A stretch of 48,678 bases of DNA from Bacteroidota bacterium. Lineage in GTDB: Bacteria; Bacteroidota; Bacteroidia; Chitinophagales; Saprospiraceae. Location: the NCBI GenBank assembly GCA_016124585.1, contig WGNL01000028.1, positions 1 to 48,678 of the forward strand. The letters run 5' to 3'. Both the position numbers and the translations under genes were made by a program. Positions 8,731-17,979 of the stretch are shown piece after piece. Position 1 is the first letter of the stretch; each line of letters opens with the position of its first letter. Under the pieces are notes generated by a model that saw nothing but the letters and a program-made list of their open reading frames with translations, searched no databases and had not been told where the DNA came from.

Positions 8731-9249
8731 TTGACAAAAAAAATCGTACTGACAGGGCCTGAATCTTCGGGTAAAACGACCTTGGCCATACAGCTGGCTG
8801 AGGCATTTGAAACGCAGTGGGTACCAGAGTTTGCTAGGCAATACCTTAACCACCTTGATCGACCGTACGTTGCTGCTGATTTACTGGAAATAGCCCGTGG
8901 ACAAGTGGCCCTAGAAGACGAAATGACCTGGCAAGCTGATGATTTGCTTTTTCTCGATACCAGCCTGGAGGTTCTGAAAATCTGGTCGGAGGTTCGCTTT
9001 GGAGGGTGTGACCCTTGGATACTGGAGCAACTTCAGCTTCGCAGTCACGACCATTATCTACTTTGTCTTCCTGACCTCCCTTGGGTGCCTGATACTCAAC
9101 GGGAAAACCCAGATAACCGGGACATGTTGTTAGGCATTTATCGTAGAGAATTGACTTCGCTTGGTGCTGGCTTTACGGAGATAAATGGCAACGGAACCCA
9201 ACGTTTTCAAAATGCCCAAAACGCCGTTTTTGCTTTTTTAAAAAATTGA
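8731..9249 (+). CDS. NadR-like ATP-binding kinase
   Basis: The 172-residue protein has a P-loop near its start (GPESSGKTT, residues 9-17) and the VPEFARQYL segment that follows it in the ribosylnicotinamide kinase domain of NadR. The LLFLDTSLEVLKIWSE segment and DLPWVPDTQRENP are also typical. The likely reaction is ATP-dependent phosphorylation of nicotinamide riboside to NMN in the NAD salvage pathway. The nucleotidyltransferase and helix-turn-helix parts of full-length NadR are absent, as in many Bacteroidota stand-alone versions. The start is a TTG that gives the canonical MTKKIVLTGPESSGKTTL beginning. The DCC gene follows after 13 bases. Confidence 0.85.
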   Translation: MTKKIVLTGPESSGKTTLAIQLAEAFETQWVPEFARQYLNHLDRPYVAADLLEIARGQVALEDEMTWQADDLLFLDTSLEVLKIWSEVRFGGCDPWILEQLQLRSHDHYLLCLPDLPWVPDTQRENPDNRDMLLGIYRRELTSLGAGFTEINGNGTQRFQNAQNAVFAFLKN

Positions 9250-9262
9250 CTGTCAATATTTT

Positions 9263-9667
9263 ATGGATTACCAACAACATCCCATTTTGCTTTTCGATGG
9301 TGTTTGCAACCTCTGCAACAGTTCTGTCCAATGGGTCATCCAGCATGACCCTGAGGCGAAATTCCGCTTTGTTTCACTGCAATCGGAGAAGGGGCAGCAG
9401 CTTTTGCAGCTGCACAATTTGCCGACCGACGAAATGAACACCGTGGTGCTGGTAGATGGTGAAAAAGCTTATACCCGCTCCGATGTTCCACTTCGGATAT
9501 TTGGTAAAATAGGTGGTGCATGGCCACTTCTTACCGTTTTTCGCATTGTGCCAAAATTTATCCGGGATGCCATTTACGACTGGATTGCCCGCAACCGCTA
9601 CCGTTGGTTTGGAAAGCAGGAAGCTTGTTGGTTGCCAACCCCAGATTTGAAGGCGAGATTCTTGTGA
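9263..9667 (+). CDS. DCC-family thiol-disulfide oxidoreductase-like protein (DUF393)
   Basis: The 134-residue protein has the defining LLFDGVCNLC motif (D12, C15, C18) at its N-terminus, then NSSVQWVIQHDPEAKFRF and SLQSEKGQQLL. The C-terminal half carries the RNRYRWFGK segment common in the family. DCC proteins are thioredoxin-fold-like with a CxxC motif, and their physiological substrates are not established. It starts 13 bases after the NadR-like gene and is probably co-transcribed with it. Length is normal for the family. Confidence 0.88.
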   Translation: MDYQQHPILLFDGVCNLCNSSVQWVIQHDPEAKFRFVSLQSEKGQQLLQLHNLPTDEMNTVVLVDGEKAYTRSDVPLRIFGKIGGAWPLLTVFRIVPKFIRDAIYDWIARNRYRWFGKQEACWLPTPDLKARFL

Positions 9668-9792
9668 ATAAAAAATTAAGGCTTCCACAACAATGAACAT
9701 ATACCAAAATGGCAAGTTTTCATCGTTGAATAACGGCTATTTCAGAATCTTTGAGCCAATTACACTATCATTGAATTCAAATCAAAACAACC

Positions 9793-10593
9793 ATGATTGC
9801 TAAAAAAATTTTCCTTTCGCTCGCCATTGTGGCTACCACGGTTACCAGTTGGAACTGCGGCATTGGCAAGGGCGGTTTCAATCTTTTTTCCATTGACGAC
9901 GACAAGGCGCTGGGCAAACAAGTAAGCGAACAAATTGCAAGCGACCCAAAAACGTACCCTATCCTTCCAGAAAGGGGCAACGAAGAAGTTTACAAGTACA
10001 TACGAGGCCTGACGATGCAGATACTTCGGTCTGGCAAGGTAGCCCACGCCAATGATTTTGACTGGAATGTTCAAATCATCAACGATGATAAAACGCTGAA
10101 CGCCTTTGCGGTACCCGGTGGCCACCTTTACATTTACACGGGCATCATCAAATATCTCGATTCGGAAGACCAACTGGCCGGTGTAATGGGCCACGAGATT
10201 GCACATGCCGCTCAGCGCCACTCCACACAACAAATGACAAAATTGTATGGTTTGGATGCTCTCCGACAAATTGCGACGGGCCAAAAAGATCCAGGCGTAC
10301 TTGCCCAGATTGCACTCAGCTTGGCGACATTGAAATTCAGCCGCAGCCATGAAGCTGAGGCCGATGAATACTCAGTTATTTATCTTTGCAACAGTAGCTT
10401 GAATGCTGCTGGCGCTGCTGGCTTTTTTGAAAAAATAAAAGGCCAAGGTGGCAATCCACCAGAGTTCCTGAGCACCCACCCCGATCCAGGAAACCGCATC
10501 AAGGACATCAAGGCAGAGGCTCAAAAACTGGGCTGCCGGGGCACCAAGACCAACAAAACCGAATATGATAAAATTAAAAGATTGTTGAATTAA
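9793..10593 (+). CDS. M48-family zinc metallopeptidase, periplasmic
   Basis: The 266-residue protein has an N-terminal hydrophobic export signal. A cysteine at residue 22 could be lipidated, but the preceding SWN does not fit a good lipobox. The zinc motif HEIAH is at residues 134-138, with the third ligand in SRSHEAEAD (about residue 187). The C-terminal STHPDPGNRIKDI segment is typical of the BepA/LoiP-like subgroup. These enzymes act in the periplasm on misassembled outer membrane proteins. The gene is followed by a strong intrinsic terminator at 10606-10650, which closes this unit. Confidence 0.9.
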   Translation: MIAKKIFLSLAIVATTVTSWNCGIGKGGFNLFSIDDDKALGKQVSEQIASDPKTYPILPERGNEEVYKYIRGLTMQILRSGKVAHANDFDWNVQIINDDKTLNAFAVPGGHLYIYTGIIKYLDSEDQLAGVMGHEIAHAAQRHSTQQMTKLYGLDALRQIATGQKDPGVLAQIALSLATLKFSRSHEAEADEYSVIYLCNSSLNAAGAAGFFEKIKGQGGNPPEFLSTHPDPGNRIKDIKAEAQKLGCRGTKTNKTEYDKIKRLLN

Positions 10594-10605
10594 ATAAAAA
10601 ATATG

Positions 10606-10650
10606 GGGCATGGTTGGCAGGCTGATATTTGTCCAACCATGCCCTTTTTA
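10606..10650 (+). terminator. Intrinsic terminator after the M48 peptidase gene
   Basis: GGGCATGGTTGG (10606-10617) and CCAACCATGCCC (10633-10644) are perfect 12-base complements around a 15-base loop. They are followed by TTTTTA and preceded by an A-run. This is a textbook rho-independent terminator. It also shows that a reading frame start at 10629, inside the loop, is not the start of the next gene. Confidence 0.85.
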
Positions 10651-10658
10651 CAAAAGTT

Positions 10659-11732
10659 TTGAACAGACGATTACTACCAACTTTCATACCCGTCAGAGGC
10701 GACCGCCTCTACTCAATACCTCGCAACCTGTTGAGCAACAGGCTGGCCTTAATCTTGATACTAAGTGAGTTTTTGCTGGGAACCGGAGGGTTCATGTGGT
10801 TGGAACATTACTCTTTTCGAGAGGCATTTTTCATGACCACCATCACCATTTCCACCGTAGGATATGGTGCGGTAAGGCCACTCAGCCCAGCAGGTGAGTG
10901 GTTTTCTTCTTTCCTTATTTTGCTTAATATTGGCATATTTGCGTACGCACTTTCTGTATTTTCCTATTATGTCATCAACGGGGAAGTCTTCAAAAAAATG
11001 CACCTCCGTTTGATAAACAACAAAATTGAAAAATTGAAAGACCACGTTATCATCTGCGGGTTTGGCCGTTACGGGCGGGAGGTTGCGAATAATTTTCGCC
11101 ACCATCGAATGCCATTCGTAATTGTGGAACAAAACAAGACTGTCATCGAAGAGATCCAGCGGAGCGAAGACAAGGTACTGTACATCGAGGAGGATGCCAC
11201 ACACGACGAAGCCCTCCAACAGGCTGGCATCATGAGAGCAAAAGCACTAATCACTGCTCTGCCCGATGATTCTGAAAATCTGTTTATTGTACTGACCGCC
11301 CGACAGATGAACCCTGGACTGAACATCATCAGTAGGGCTACGGAGGCAAAATCATTGAAAAAATTGCAGCTGGCTGGCGCAAACCACGTCATTATGCCAG
11401 AGCAAATTGGTGGCTTTTACATGGCCACATTAGTGAGCAAACCGGGTGCCACGGAGTTCTTTCAGTATATCACCAACGAATCCGAGTCTGACATTGAATT
11501 CGAGGAAATCCACTACCGAGACATGCCCTCCTCTTGCCAAGGGAAAAACATCCGTGACCTGCATATTAGGCGGGAAACAGGAGCGAATATCATTGGCTTC
11601 AAGCACTCGGACGGCAGTTATGTCGTAAACCCAGGCCCAGAAATCGTGCTTACCGAAAACTCAAGTTTTATCCTTTTGGGCACGAGGGTTCAGTTGGAGG
11701 CCTTGCGTCAGTATATCAAGCGAATGCCCTAA
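10659..11732 (+). CDS. Potassium channel with RCK (TrkA-N/TrkA-C) domains
   Basis: The product has a two-helix pore module with the potassium selectivity filter TVGYG (about residues 66-70 from the chosen start). A cytoplasmic RCK domain begins at DHVIICGFGRYGREVANNF (Rossmann GxGxxG). A TrkA-C-like domain fills the last 80 residues. It is a ligand-gated K+ channel of the MthK/Kch type in the inner membrane. The open frame extends upstream to a TTG at 10629, but that codon lies inside the preceding terminator. I prefer the TTG at 10659, giving MNRRLLPTFIPV and 357 residues. The promoter is not obvious. Confidence 0.88.
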   Translation: MNRRLLPTFIPVRGDRLYSIPRNLLSNRLALILILSEFLLGTGGFMWLEHYSFREAFFMTTITISTVGYGAVRPLSPAGEWFSSFLILLNIGIFAYALSVFSYYVINGEVFKKMHLRLINNKIEKLKDHVIICGFGRYGREVANNFRHHRMPFVIVEQNKTVIEEIQRSEDKVLYIEEDATHDEALQQAGIMRAKALITALPDDSENLFIVLTARQMNPGLNIISRATEAKSLKKLQLAGANHVIMPEQIGGFYMATLVSKPGATEFFQYITNESESDIEFEEIHYRDMPSSCQGKNIRDLHIRRETGANIIGFKHSDGSYVVNPGPEIVLTENSSFILLGTRVQLEALRQYIKRMP

Positions 11733-11741
11733 TTTTTTAAA

Positions 11742-12380
11742 ATGGAACAAGTCAAAATACTACATGCATTGGCTGGCGCCATTGTAGGGCTATCTGGCCT
11801 TCTTCAAATAATTTTGAAAAAAGGTGGCAAAATTCACCGCCTCATAGGCTCTGCTTATTTGTGGTCATGGTTATTTGTGGTCATCACGGGTGCAGTGATT
11901 GGAAGCGCACTGATTGCATTGTTTGGTGTACTCGGATTTTATATGGCGCTGACAGGCTATCGGTTTGGCCATCAAAGAAGCATGGACATTGGAGCGTTTG
12001 ACAAGGCCGTCATCGGAACGGGACTAGCAGTCGCTATTGGCACATTGGGTTGGGGCGCATATTTGATCATCAGTGGCGGCCATACTTTTGGGATAGTGGC
12101 ACTTTTTTTTGGTGTAATATTTTGCCTGACCACTTGGCAGGATTTTCGGGAGTTTGTGCTTGGCAAACAAATCCGAAAGTTAAGTGGTCATAAAATGCAA
12201 TGGTATTTTGAGCATTTCGGTCGGATGTACATTTCCTATATCGCTGCTATGACTGCATTTGCCGTGATTCAAAACCTATTTGGCATCACCTTGCTAAACT
12301 GGACATTGCCAACCCTGATAGGTACAAGCTTGATAATTCTATCAAATAGAAAATATTACAAGCAGTTCAATATTGAATAA
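11742..12380 (+). CDS. DUF2306-like integral membrane protein
   Basis: The 212-residue protein has about seven hydrophobic segments. The N-terminal HALAGAIVGLSGLLQIILKK and KIHRLIGSAYLWSW segments, with conserved histidines, resemble the DUF2306/YozB-like group. These are small multi-helix membrane proteins of unknown role, possibly haem-associated. It starts 10 bases after the potassium channel gene and ends 7 bases before the next, so the three genes probably form an operon. The family assignment rests on recalled motifs and is moderately certain. Confidence 0.65.
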   Translation: MEQVKILHALAGAIVGLSGLLQIILKKGGKIHRLIGSAYLWSWLFVVITGAVIGSALIALFGVLGFYMALTGYRFGHQRSMDIGAFDKAVIGTGLAVAIGTLGWGAYLIISGGHTFGIVALFFGVIFCLTTWQDFREFVLGKQIRKLSGHKMQWYFEHFGRMYISYIAAMTAFAVIQNLFGITLLNWTLPTLIGTSLIILSNRKYYKQFNIE

Positions 12381-12386
12381 TCAATC

Positions 12387-12830
12387 ATGCACAAGCCGTC
12401 CAAAGATAAGCATTTCATCAAGCAGCCTTGGTTCGATGGTGGCCCAAAAGCCATGAAACAATTCATTGCTGAAAACCTACAATACCCCCAAGCGGCTCTT
12501 GTGCAGCGGTTAGAGGGCACAGTAACTGTGCGTTTTGACATTGACCACAAAGGTGACGTGGTGGATGCAAAAACAATTGGCCATGCACTAGGTTTTGGTT
12601 GCGATGAGGAGGCTATTCGTTTAGTGAAATCCATGAAATTTATGGTGGACAAGCCACGAGGTTTACGGGTGATTTATCACAAGACGATTCAGGTGCATTT
12701 TAAATTGCCGCAGGTGGTGGATACTAATCAAGTTACGTTCAACTACGTTACAATAAATACTCCAGCGGCCAAAGAGGACGAACAAAAGCCTAACAGTTCA
12801 ACCTATTCCTATACTATCAATATTGGTTAA
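12387..12830 (+). CDS. Stand-alone TonB C-terminal domain protein
   Basis: The 147-residue protein consists almost entirely of a TonB-C fold: FIAENLQYPQAALVQRLEGT, VTVRFDIDHKGDVVDAKTIG and CDEEAIRLVKSMKF. The sequence lacks the N-terminal membrane anchor and proline-rich spacer of an energy transducer, and no signal peptide is visible, so it is unlikely to work as a normal TonB. Such short TonB-C proteins are frequent in Bacteroidota. Its position as the last gene of the plus-strand unit, before the convergent SusD gene, does not prove a link to the SusC transporter. Confidence 0.8.
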   Translation: MHKPSKDKHFIKQPWFDGGPKAMKQFIAENLQYPQAALVQRLEGTVTVRFDIDHKGDVVDAKTIGHALGFGCDEEAIRLVKSMKFMVDKPRGLRVIYHKTIQVHFKLPQVVDTNQVTFNYVTINTPAAKEDEQKPNSSTYSYTINIG

Positions 12831-12860
12831 TATTTCAATTTAAATCGAAGTGAAATTGAA

Positions 12861-12895
12861 AGCGGCTGCGCCAAACAAATGGCACAGCCGCTTTT
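12861..12895. terminator. Terminator between convergent TonB-C and SusD genes
   Basis: AGCGGCTGCGCC (12861-12872) and GGCACAGCCGCT (12881-12892) pair with one mismatch around an 8-base loop, and TTTT follows on the plus strand. On the minus strand the tail is less T-rich, but the hairpin may serve both genes. Confidence 0.75.
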
Positions 12896-12927
12896 GCTAT
12901 CTACCATAATGGCAGAATTTGCATCAG

Positions 12928-14358
12928 TTAGTTATGATCCCAGAACAATTTGGTATCAACCTCGTCACCGCCAATTGCTGAAGAAGCAGCACTGTAGCTA
13001 TCAGCATTTAATACCCTCTCTTGAGATGGATAGGTATAACGAACAGGAATATCAGAAACTGCATCTGGCGGAGCTACCAGAATTGGATAGTCAAGCCTTC
13101 TCCATTCTGTCCATGATTCGAAGCCACGGTTGTAAAGTGCTAACCATTTTTGAGTGCCTATTTTCTGCTTCCAATCTCCAGCAGCCGTTGCGTAGGCTAC
13201 TTCAGGTTTTGCCAAATAGGCAGTCGTTTCAGCAGGATCGACATGCCAATAATCACAAGAAGCTTGGATGGCAGCAGTATAATATGCACCAGCATCGCCA
13301 GAAATAAAGCCACGCTCAACAGCTTCGGCCAATAAGAAGTTACCTTCAGCAGCATCGAAGAGAATGGCCTCGAAATCTGGTGCTGTTATACGGTCGGCTG
13401 GCTTAGAATAGCTAGAGTAGTTATTGTTTGCACCATAAATACCACCTGAATAACCACCACCAGCATCTGGAGTGAAATAATAAGGCACACGTGGATCGTC
13501 CAAATCGTTCATTGCGTCGATAAAGGTATTTGCACCCACGAAATCCTTACGGCCACTCTGTACTAGATCTTCCCAAATCTTATTCGTATTTGGTGGTGAA
13601 GAAAGATACTGGAAATAAGTATTGTCATCATTGCTGGTAATAATTTCGCTGGCCACTTTGCTGATAATGCTACCAGCCTTTGCTGAATCATGGTCAGCAA
13701 TAATCATTGCCAAACGAGCTTGAAGCGATTTCCCGAACTTAACCCAACCAGCCATGTCACCACCATAAAGAATGTCATTACTTCCAAAACCATCTGCACT
13801 TACATCAATTGCATTGATGGCATTGTCAAGGCGAGTCAACAAATCACTGTAAATGGTTGATGCATCATCGTACTTAGGACTGGCATTTTTAAAATCCAGG
13901 GCTTCAGAATAAGGCACATCGCCAAAAGTCAATACCAATGCGGAATAAGCATAAACGTTCAAGATTTCAGCGCAAGAGTTTTGATTAGTCTTGACGTTTG
14001 CAGGATAGAATGCATCACTCTGACCTGGAATAAGGGTTTGTGCCTCGTCCAAGTTCTTCAAAACGTTCACATACATAGCATTCCAGAAATTCTGTGGAAT
14101 ATTCCGAGTATTAATGTCATAGTTTGCCTCGTCGATGTAAGTAGTTTCAGTCCACTGTTGAGCAAGCATTCGGAAAATATTCCTGTTGACATTGGAATTA
14201 GTCATCAAGTCTGTCAACTGCTTCTGTGCCGTAGTAAACAGGGCACTTGGCGCCACTTCAGCTGGGTTTTTATTATCCACATTCAAGTCTCCGAAATCCT
14301 TGTCACAGGAAGTAAAGACAATCGAAGCGGCTATGAGCAAAAACAATATTTTTTTCAT
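12928..14358 (-). CDS. SusD/RagB-family nutrient-binding lipoprotein
   Basis: The 476-residue lipoprotein has signal peptide and lipobox IVFTSC (C18). It belongs to the SusD-like group with the NVDNKNPAEVAPSALFTTAQ start and QQWTETTYIDEANYD segment (the SusD_like_2 group). The C-terminal part has the usual NRGFESWTEWRRLDYP motif. It caps the outer face of the SusC barrel and delivers the ligand. The gene follows its SusC partner after 105 bases that can fold into a hairpin. No polysaccharide hydrolase, sigma factor or sensor is next to the pair, so the substrate cannot be predicted. Confidence 0.92.
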   Translation of the reverse strand: MKKILFLLIAASIVFTSCDKDFGDLNVDNKNPAEVAPSALFTTAQKQLTDLMTNSNVNRNIFRMLAQQWTETTYIDEANYDINTRNIPQNFWNAMYVNVLKNLDEAQTLIPGQSDAFYPANVKTNQNSCAEILNVYAYSALVLTFGDVPYSEALDFKNASPKYDDASTIYSDLLTRLDNAINAIDVSADGFGSNDILYGGDMAGWVKFGKSLQARLAMIIADHDSAKAGSIISKVASEIITSNDDNTYFQYLSSPPNTNKIWEDLVQSGRKDFVGANTFIDAMNDLDDPRVPYYFTPDAGGGYSGGIYGANNNYSSYSKPADRITAPDFEAILFDAAEGNFLLAEAVERGFISGDAGAYYTAAIQASCDYWHVDPAETTAYLAKPEVAYATAAGDWKQKIGTQKWLALYNRGFESWTEWRRLDYPILVAPPDAVSDIPVRYTYPSQERVLNADSYSAASSAIGGDEVDTKLFWDHN

Positions 14359-14406
14359 AATTCGAAATTTATTAGAAACGGTCCGTTGAAAGATTTAAAA
14401 CAAGCT

Positions 14407-14441
14407 GCTTAGATTATTGATTGCTAGAGAGCAACCTAAGC
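14407..14441 (-). promoter_or_regulatory. Intercistronic hairpin between SusC and SusD genes
   Basis: GCTTAG (14407-14412) pairs with CTAAGC (14436-14441), enclosing TTGCT (14421-14425) and AGCAA (14430-14434). It lies between the stop of the SusC gene and the start of the SusD gene. It could protect or attenuate the mRNA between the two genes, but this is inference from structure alone. Confidence 0.4.
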
Positions 14442-14463
14442 ATACAGTCTAAGAACCTAGCTT

Positions 14464-17400
14464 CTAGAATTTAACATTGAGGTTTACACCGAATACACGA
14501 GCAGTAGGGTAGCTACCTACCTGATAACCTTGAACGTTACCTGCGCTCATGCCATCTTCTGGGTCAGCGTTTGGTAGGTTCTTGTGAATGATCCACAAGT
14601 TCCGGCCATAGATACCGATAGTTGCCCCTTGGATTACATTTGAACCAGAGAACATGCTCTTAGGCAGGTTGTAGTTCAGAGTCGCCTCACGGAGTTTTAC
14701 AAAGCTTGCATCGTAAACGAATGCAGCAGCAGGGTTGCGGCGGTAGCCATAGATACCAAAGTTTGTCGCATCATACCGTTTTGTGTTTGGTGTTCCATCA
14801 GCCAATACACCCTCAACGATAATACCACCACCTTGGTCAAGGGGTGCCCGTACCTCATTTCCTAAATCATTTTTACCAGCTGTTTCAACAGATTCGCCAG
14901 TAGCTAAACCGTAGTATTGGTCAAGTGAAAAGACATCTCCACCTTTCTTTACGTCGATCAAGAAGCTAAATGAAAGGTCTCCAAAAGAGAAACTGTTGTT
15001 CACACCACCAGTCCAATCAGGGTTCACGTTTCCTATAAGTTCAGAAGTGCTGGTTGTTGAAACATAGTAACCCGAAGCATTCACTACCCTATCGTTTTCA
15101 CCTGCATCACGCTCGCCATTTCCGTTTGCATCATAGTAAACATAATTGTTGCCTTTGATGGTGCCATAAGGTTCACCAACAGAAGCGTTGATGGACACAC
15201 CACCTTGCATTGATGCCAAAAGCAGGTTGTCGATTTCACCTAGGTCGAGCACCTTGTTGCGGTTGCGGGCCCAGTTTACATCCATACGCCATTTAAAGTT
15301 CGGAGTATTGATTGGGCGAAGGAACATCTGAACCTCCCAGCCTCTGTTTTCAACATCACCTGCATTGATAAATTTAGCAGTGTAACCCGTTGCCCTTGAC
15401 ACCGCAGCAGGAAGTATCTGGTCAACTGTGTTCATCTTATAATAAGTAACATCGAAGCCCAACATATCTTTCAAAAAACGCAGTTCCAAACCTGCTTCGT
15501 AGCTTTTGGTACGTTCTGGCTTCAAGTCTGGGTTGTTCTTGGTAGAAGTCAAAAGATAACTACCACCGGTAGAGTATTTGTCAATTTCTGAAACAGATGC
15601 AGAAGATGCGCTGCCAAAAACAGAACCAAGACGATACACATCCAATACACTAAGTGGCGGTGCAGTGTTTCCAACCTCAGCGTAGTTCAAGCGGAGTTTA
15701 CCGAAAGTGAACGCATCGCTTGGTGTCAAGAACCTTGAGAAAATAATACCCAAAGATGCAGATGGGTAGTAATAGATATTGTTGCCAGCTGGCAATGTTG
15801 AAGCTTGGTCACGGCGGGCAGTCAAGTCAAGAATTGCCCAATTATCATAGACAAAACCAGCTTGTGCAAAGACACCGTCTACCTCCAGTGCGGTCTCAAT
15901 TTCTTCTGGGGCTTCTATTGGGTTCTTGGAGTTCGTCAGGGAGTAAAGACCTGGCAAAGACAAACCACCGTTAGATTTTGCACGGATTGAGGAAATATTT
16001 TGCTTGCGGATATTCGTACCCAACAACGCATTGAATTTCAGGTTGTCCGCTAGGTTCATCTCCTTGAATTGACCTAAGAGGTCATAATTGATTTCTTGGA
16101 AACTACGGTTAAAGCGGGAGTATTCAGACACATCGACACTACCTACTGCAATGCGTTCCTCTTGGATTTCGCTGTATTGGTCAAGTGATACACGACCTGT
16201 TACATCGAGCCAAGGAGTCACATTTAAAGTAGCACCAAGGTACCCGAAGTAGCGGTTACGGTGGTCAGTAGAGAAGTTTTCGTAACGAACCCAGTAGGTA
16301 TTGTCCCAGTAAATTGGCACTAAGTCAGTTGGATCTGCCCAGTTCCATGTTACGTTTTGGCCAGTCCTTTCATAGGCTGCTTTTTGCTCTTGCACATCTA
16401 CGTTTACCTGCCACCATTCACGGAAGCTGGTCATTTGGTTCTTGGAGTCATAGCCCGTGCCATAACGTCCCGTACCATCTGTAGATGTGAAGTTGATAGA
16501 AGAGAATGCCTTCAGTTTCTTTGTCAAATTGTAGGAAGAACTAAAGTTTACGAGGTTCTTGTCAATTTGACTGTTGGGCAAAATACCCTTGTCAGTAGTG
16601 CGGGTATAGCCCAATTTGAAATAACCATTTTCATTGGTACCATCAATCATCACACTGTTGCTGGTTCCAATAGAAGTTTCAAAATAACTTTCTGGACCAT
16701 TTTTAGCAGCTACCCAAGGCGTCTTTTTGCCATAGTTGGGTGAAGTTGGGTCATAGGCATCCCATTGATAAACCATGAGGTTTGGATCGAAAGGCGCACC
16801 CCATGATGCATCTTCGCTGGTTGGTACAATTTTATCCCTTGCATTCGGATTATCCACATACCTGTTCAAAAAGAAATTGTCTAGGTAATCCGATTCAGGC
16901 TGGTCTTCGTAATAGATTTCGTTGCCATCAGCATCCGTACCAATAACATCTTGGTAATAGGCACCATACCCACCACCATATTTTTTCTGATACTTAACGA
17001 AAGTAGTTTTATCAATTTTGCCAAAATTGATACCGGTGTTCACACTTACACCAATGCCTTTAACCTTGCTACCTTTTTTAGTGGTAATCATTACCACACC
17101 ATTGGAAGCCCGTGAGCCATAAAGCGCAGATGCTGCCGCCCCTTTTAATACTGTCACAGACTCAATATCATCTGCGTTGATGTCGTTGGCAGCATTACCG
17201 TAGTCGTAACCTTGACGACCGCTGCGCTGATTGGAGGTGTTGTTGTTGGAGTTGTCAACAGGAACACCGTCAATCACGAAAAGTGCCTGGTTGTCTCCCG
17301 TGAGCGATTTGGAGCCCCGCAGCACAATATTTGTAGAACCACCAAGACTGTTGTTTCGCTTGACGTTCAAGCCAGCGACCCTACCACTGAGTGCATTCAC

Positions 17401-17808
17401 CACGTTGGCATCACGGGTGTTGGTCATTTCATCGCCATCCACTTTCTGTGCCGAATAGGCCAGTTCATTTTTGTAGCGAGAAACACCGAGGGCCGTAACG
17501 ACCACCTCTTCCAACACTTGACCAGACTTCAGGGTGACATCTACTACGTTAGAAGCACCAACGGCAACTTCCTCAGTTGTAAAGCCTGTAAAACTAAAAA
17601 CAAGGGTGTTCTCATCGCCGGTGATTCGGATGGAATACTTACCGTCGACATCAGTGATGGTACCAGAGGATGTACCTTTTACGAGCACTGTGGCTCCGAT
17701 TAGGGCAGAGCCGTCGTCACCTGTGACTGTTCCCATGATGACTCGCTGAGCCAGCATAGTGGATATGCCAAACAGCGTTAGCACGAGGGCTAGTGAAAGT
17801 TTTTTCAT
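14464..17808 (-). CDS. SusC/RagA-family TonB-linked outer membrane transporter
   Basis: From the MKKLSLALVL start the protein has 1114 residues. Signal peptide ends near MLAQ. A carboxypeptidase-D-like beta-sandwich follows (GTVTGDDGSALIGATVLVKG). The linker LEEVVVTALG and the plug domain come next, with NALSGRVAGLNV, FVIDGVPVDN and the SNGVVMITTKKG end. A 22-strand barrel closes with an aromatic terminal strand (FGVNLNVKF). It imports a ligand using TonB energy together with SusD. The frame opens three codons earlier (MLS), but the MKK start gives the proper signal peptide. Upstream, 171 bases separate it from pdxJ, and no clear promoter is seen there. Confidence 0.95.
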   Translation of the reverse strand: MKKLSLALVLTLFGISTMLAQRVIMGTVTGDDGSALIGATVLVKGTSSGTITDVDGKYSIRITGDENTLVFSFTGFTTEEVAVGASNVVDVTLKSGQVLEEVVVTALGVSRYKNELAYSAQKVDGDEMTNTRDANVVNALSGRVAGLNVKRNNSLGGSTNIVLRGSKSLTGDNQALFVIDGVPVDNSNNNTSNQRSGRQGYDYGNAANDINADDIESVTVLKGAAASALYGSRASNGVVMITTKKGSKVKGIGVSVNTGINFGKIDKTTFVKYQKKYGGGYGAYYQDVIGTDADGNEIYYEDQPESDYLDNFFLNRYVDNPNARDKIVPTSEDASWGAPFDPNLMVYQWDAYDPTSPNYGKKTPWVAAKNGPESYFETSIGTSNSVMIDGTNENGYFKLGYTRTTDKGILPNSQIDKNLVNFSSSYNLTKKLKAFSSINFTSTDGTGRYGTGYDSKNQMTSFREWWQVNVDVQEQKAAYERTGQNVTWNWADPTDLVPIYWDNTYWVRYENFSTDHRNRYFGYLGATLNVTPWLDVTGRVSLDQYSEIQEERIAVGSVDVSEYSRFNRSFQEINYDLLGQFKEMNLADNLKFNALLGTNIRKQNISSIRAKSNGGLSLPGLYSLTNSKNPIEAPEEIETALEVDGVFAQAGFVYDNWAILDLTARRDQASTLPAGNNIYYYPSASLGIIFSRFLTPSDAFTFGKLRLNYAEVGNTAPPLSVLDVYRLGSVFGSASSASVSEIDKYSTGGSYLLTSTKNNPDLKPERTKSYEAGLELRFLKDMLGFDVTYYKMNTVDQILPAAVSRATGYTAKFINAGDVENRGWEVQMFLRPINTPNFKWRMDVNWARNRNKVLDLGEIDNLLLASMQGGVSINASVGEPYGTIKGNNYVYYDANGNGERDAGENDRVVNASGYYVSTTSTSELIGNVNPDWTGGVNNSFSFGDLSFSFLIDVKKGGDVFSLDQYYGLATGESVETAGKNDLGNEVRAPLDQGGGIIVEGVLADGTPNTKRYDATNFGIYGYRRNPAAAFVYDASFVKLREATLNYNLPKSMFSGSNVIQGATIGIYGRNLWIIHKNLPNADPEDGMSAGNVQGYQVGSYPTARVFGVNLNVKF

Positions 17809-17979
17809 ACTTAACAATTTTATTTAAGAGTAAAAAATTATAACCTAATTCCTGCTAGAAAATCTTGAATGGGCAGAACTTGAATACCTTTTATGAGATG
17901 GGACTATTTTCTTCACAATTTCTTAACACAACGAACCTGTTACCAGAAATGCGGCTTTGATGAGGAAAAAATTTGGTCG

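Noticed and set aside
10629-10658. Upstream start (TTG at 10629) for the potassium channel
   Set aside because: It lies in the loop of a perfect terminator.
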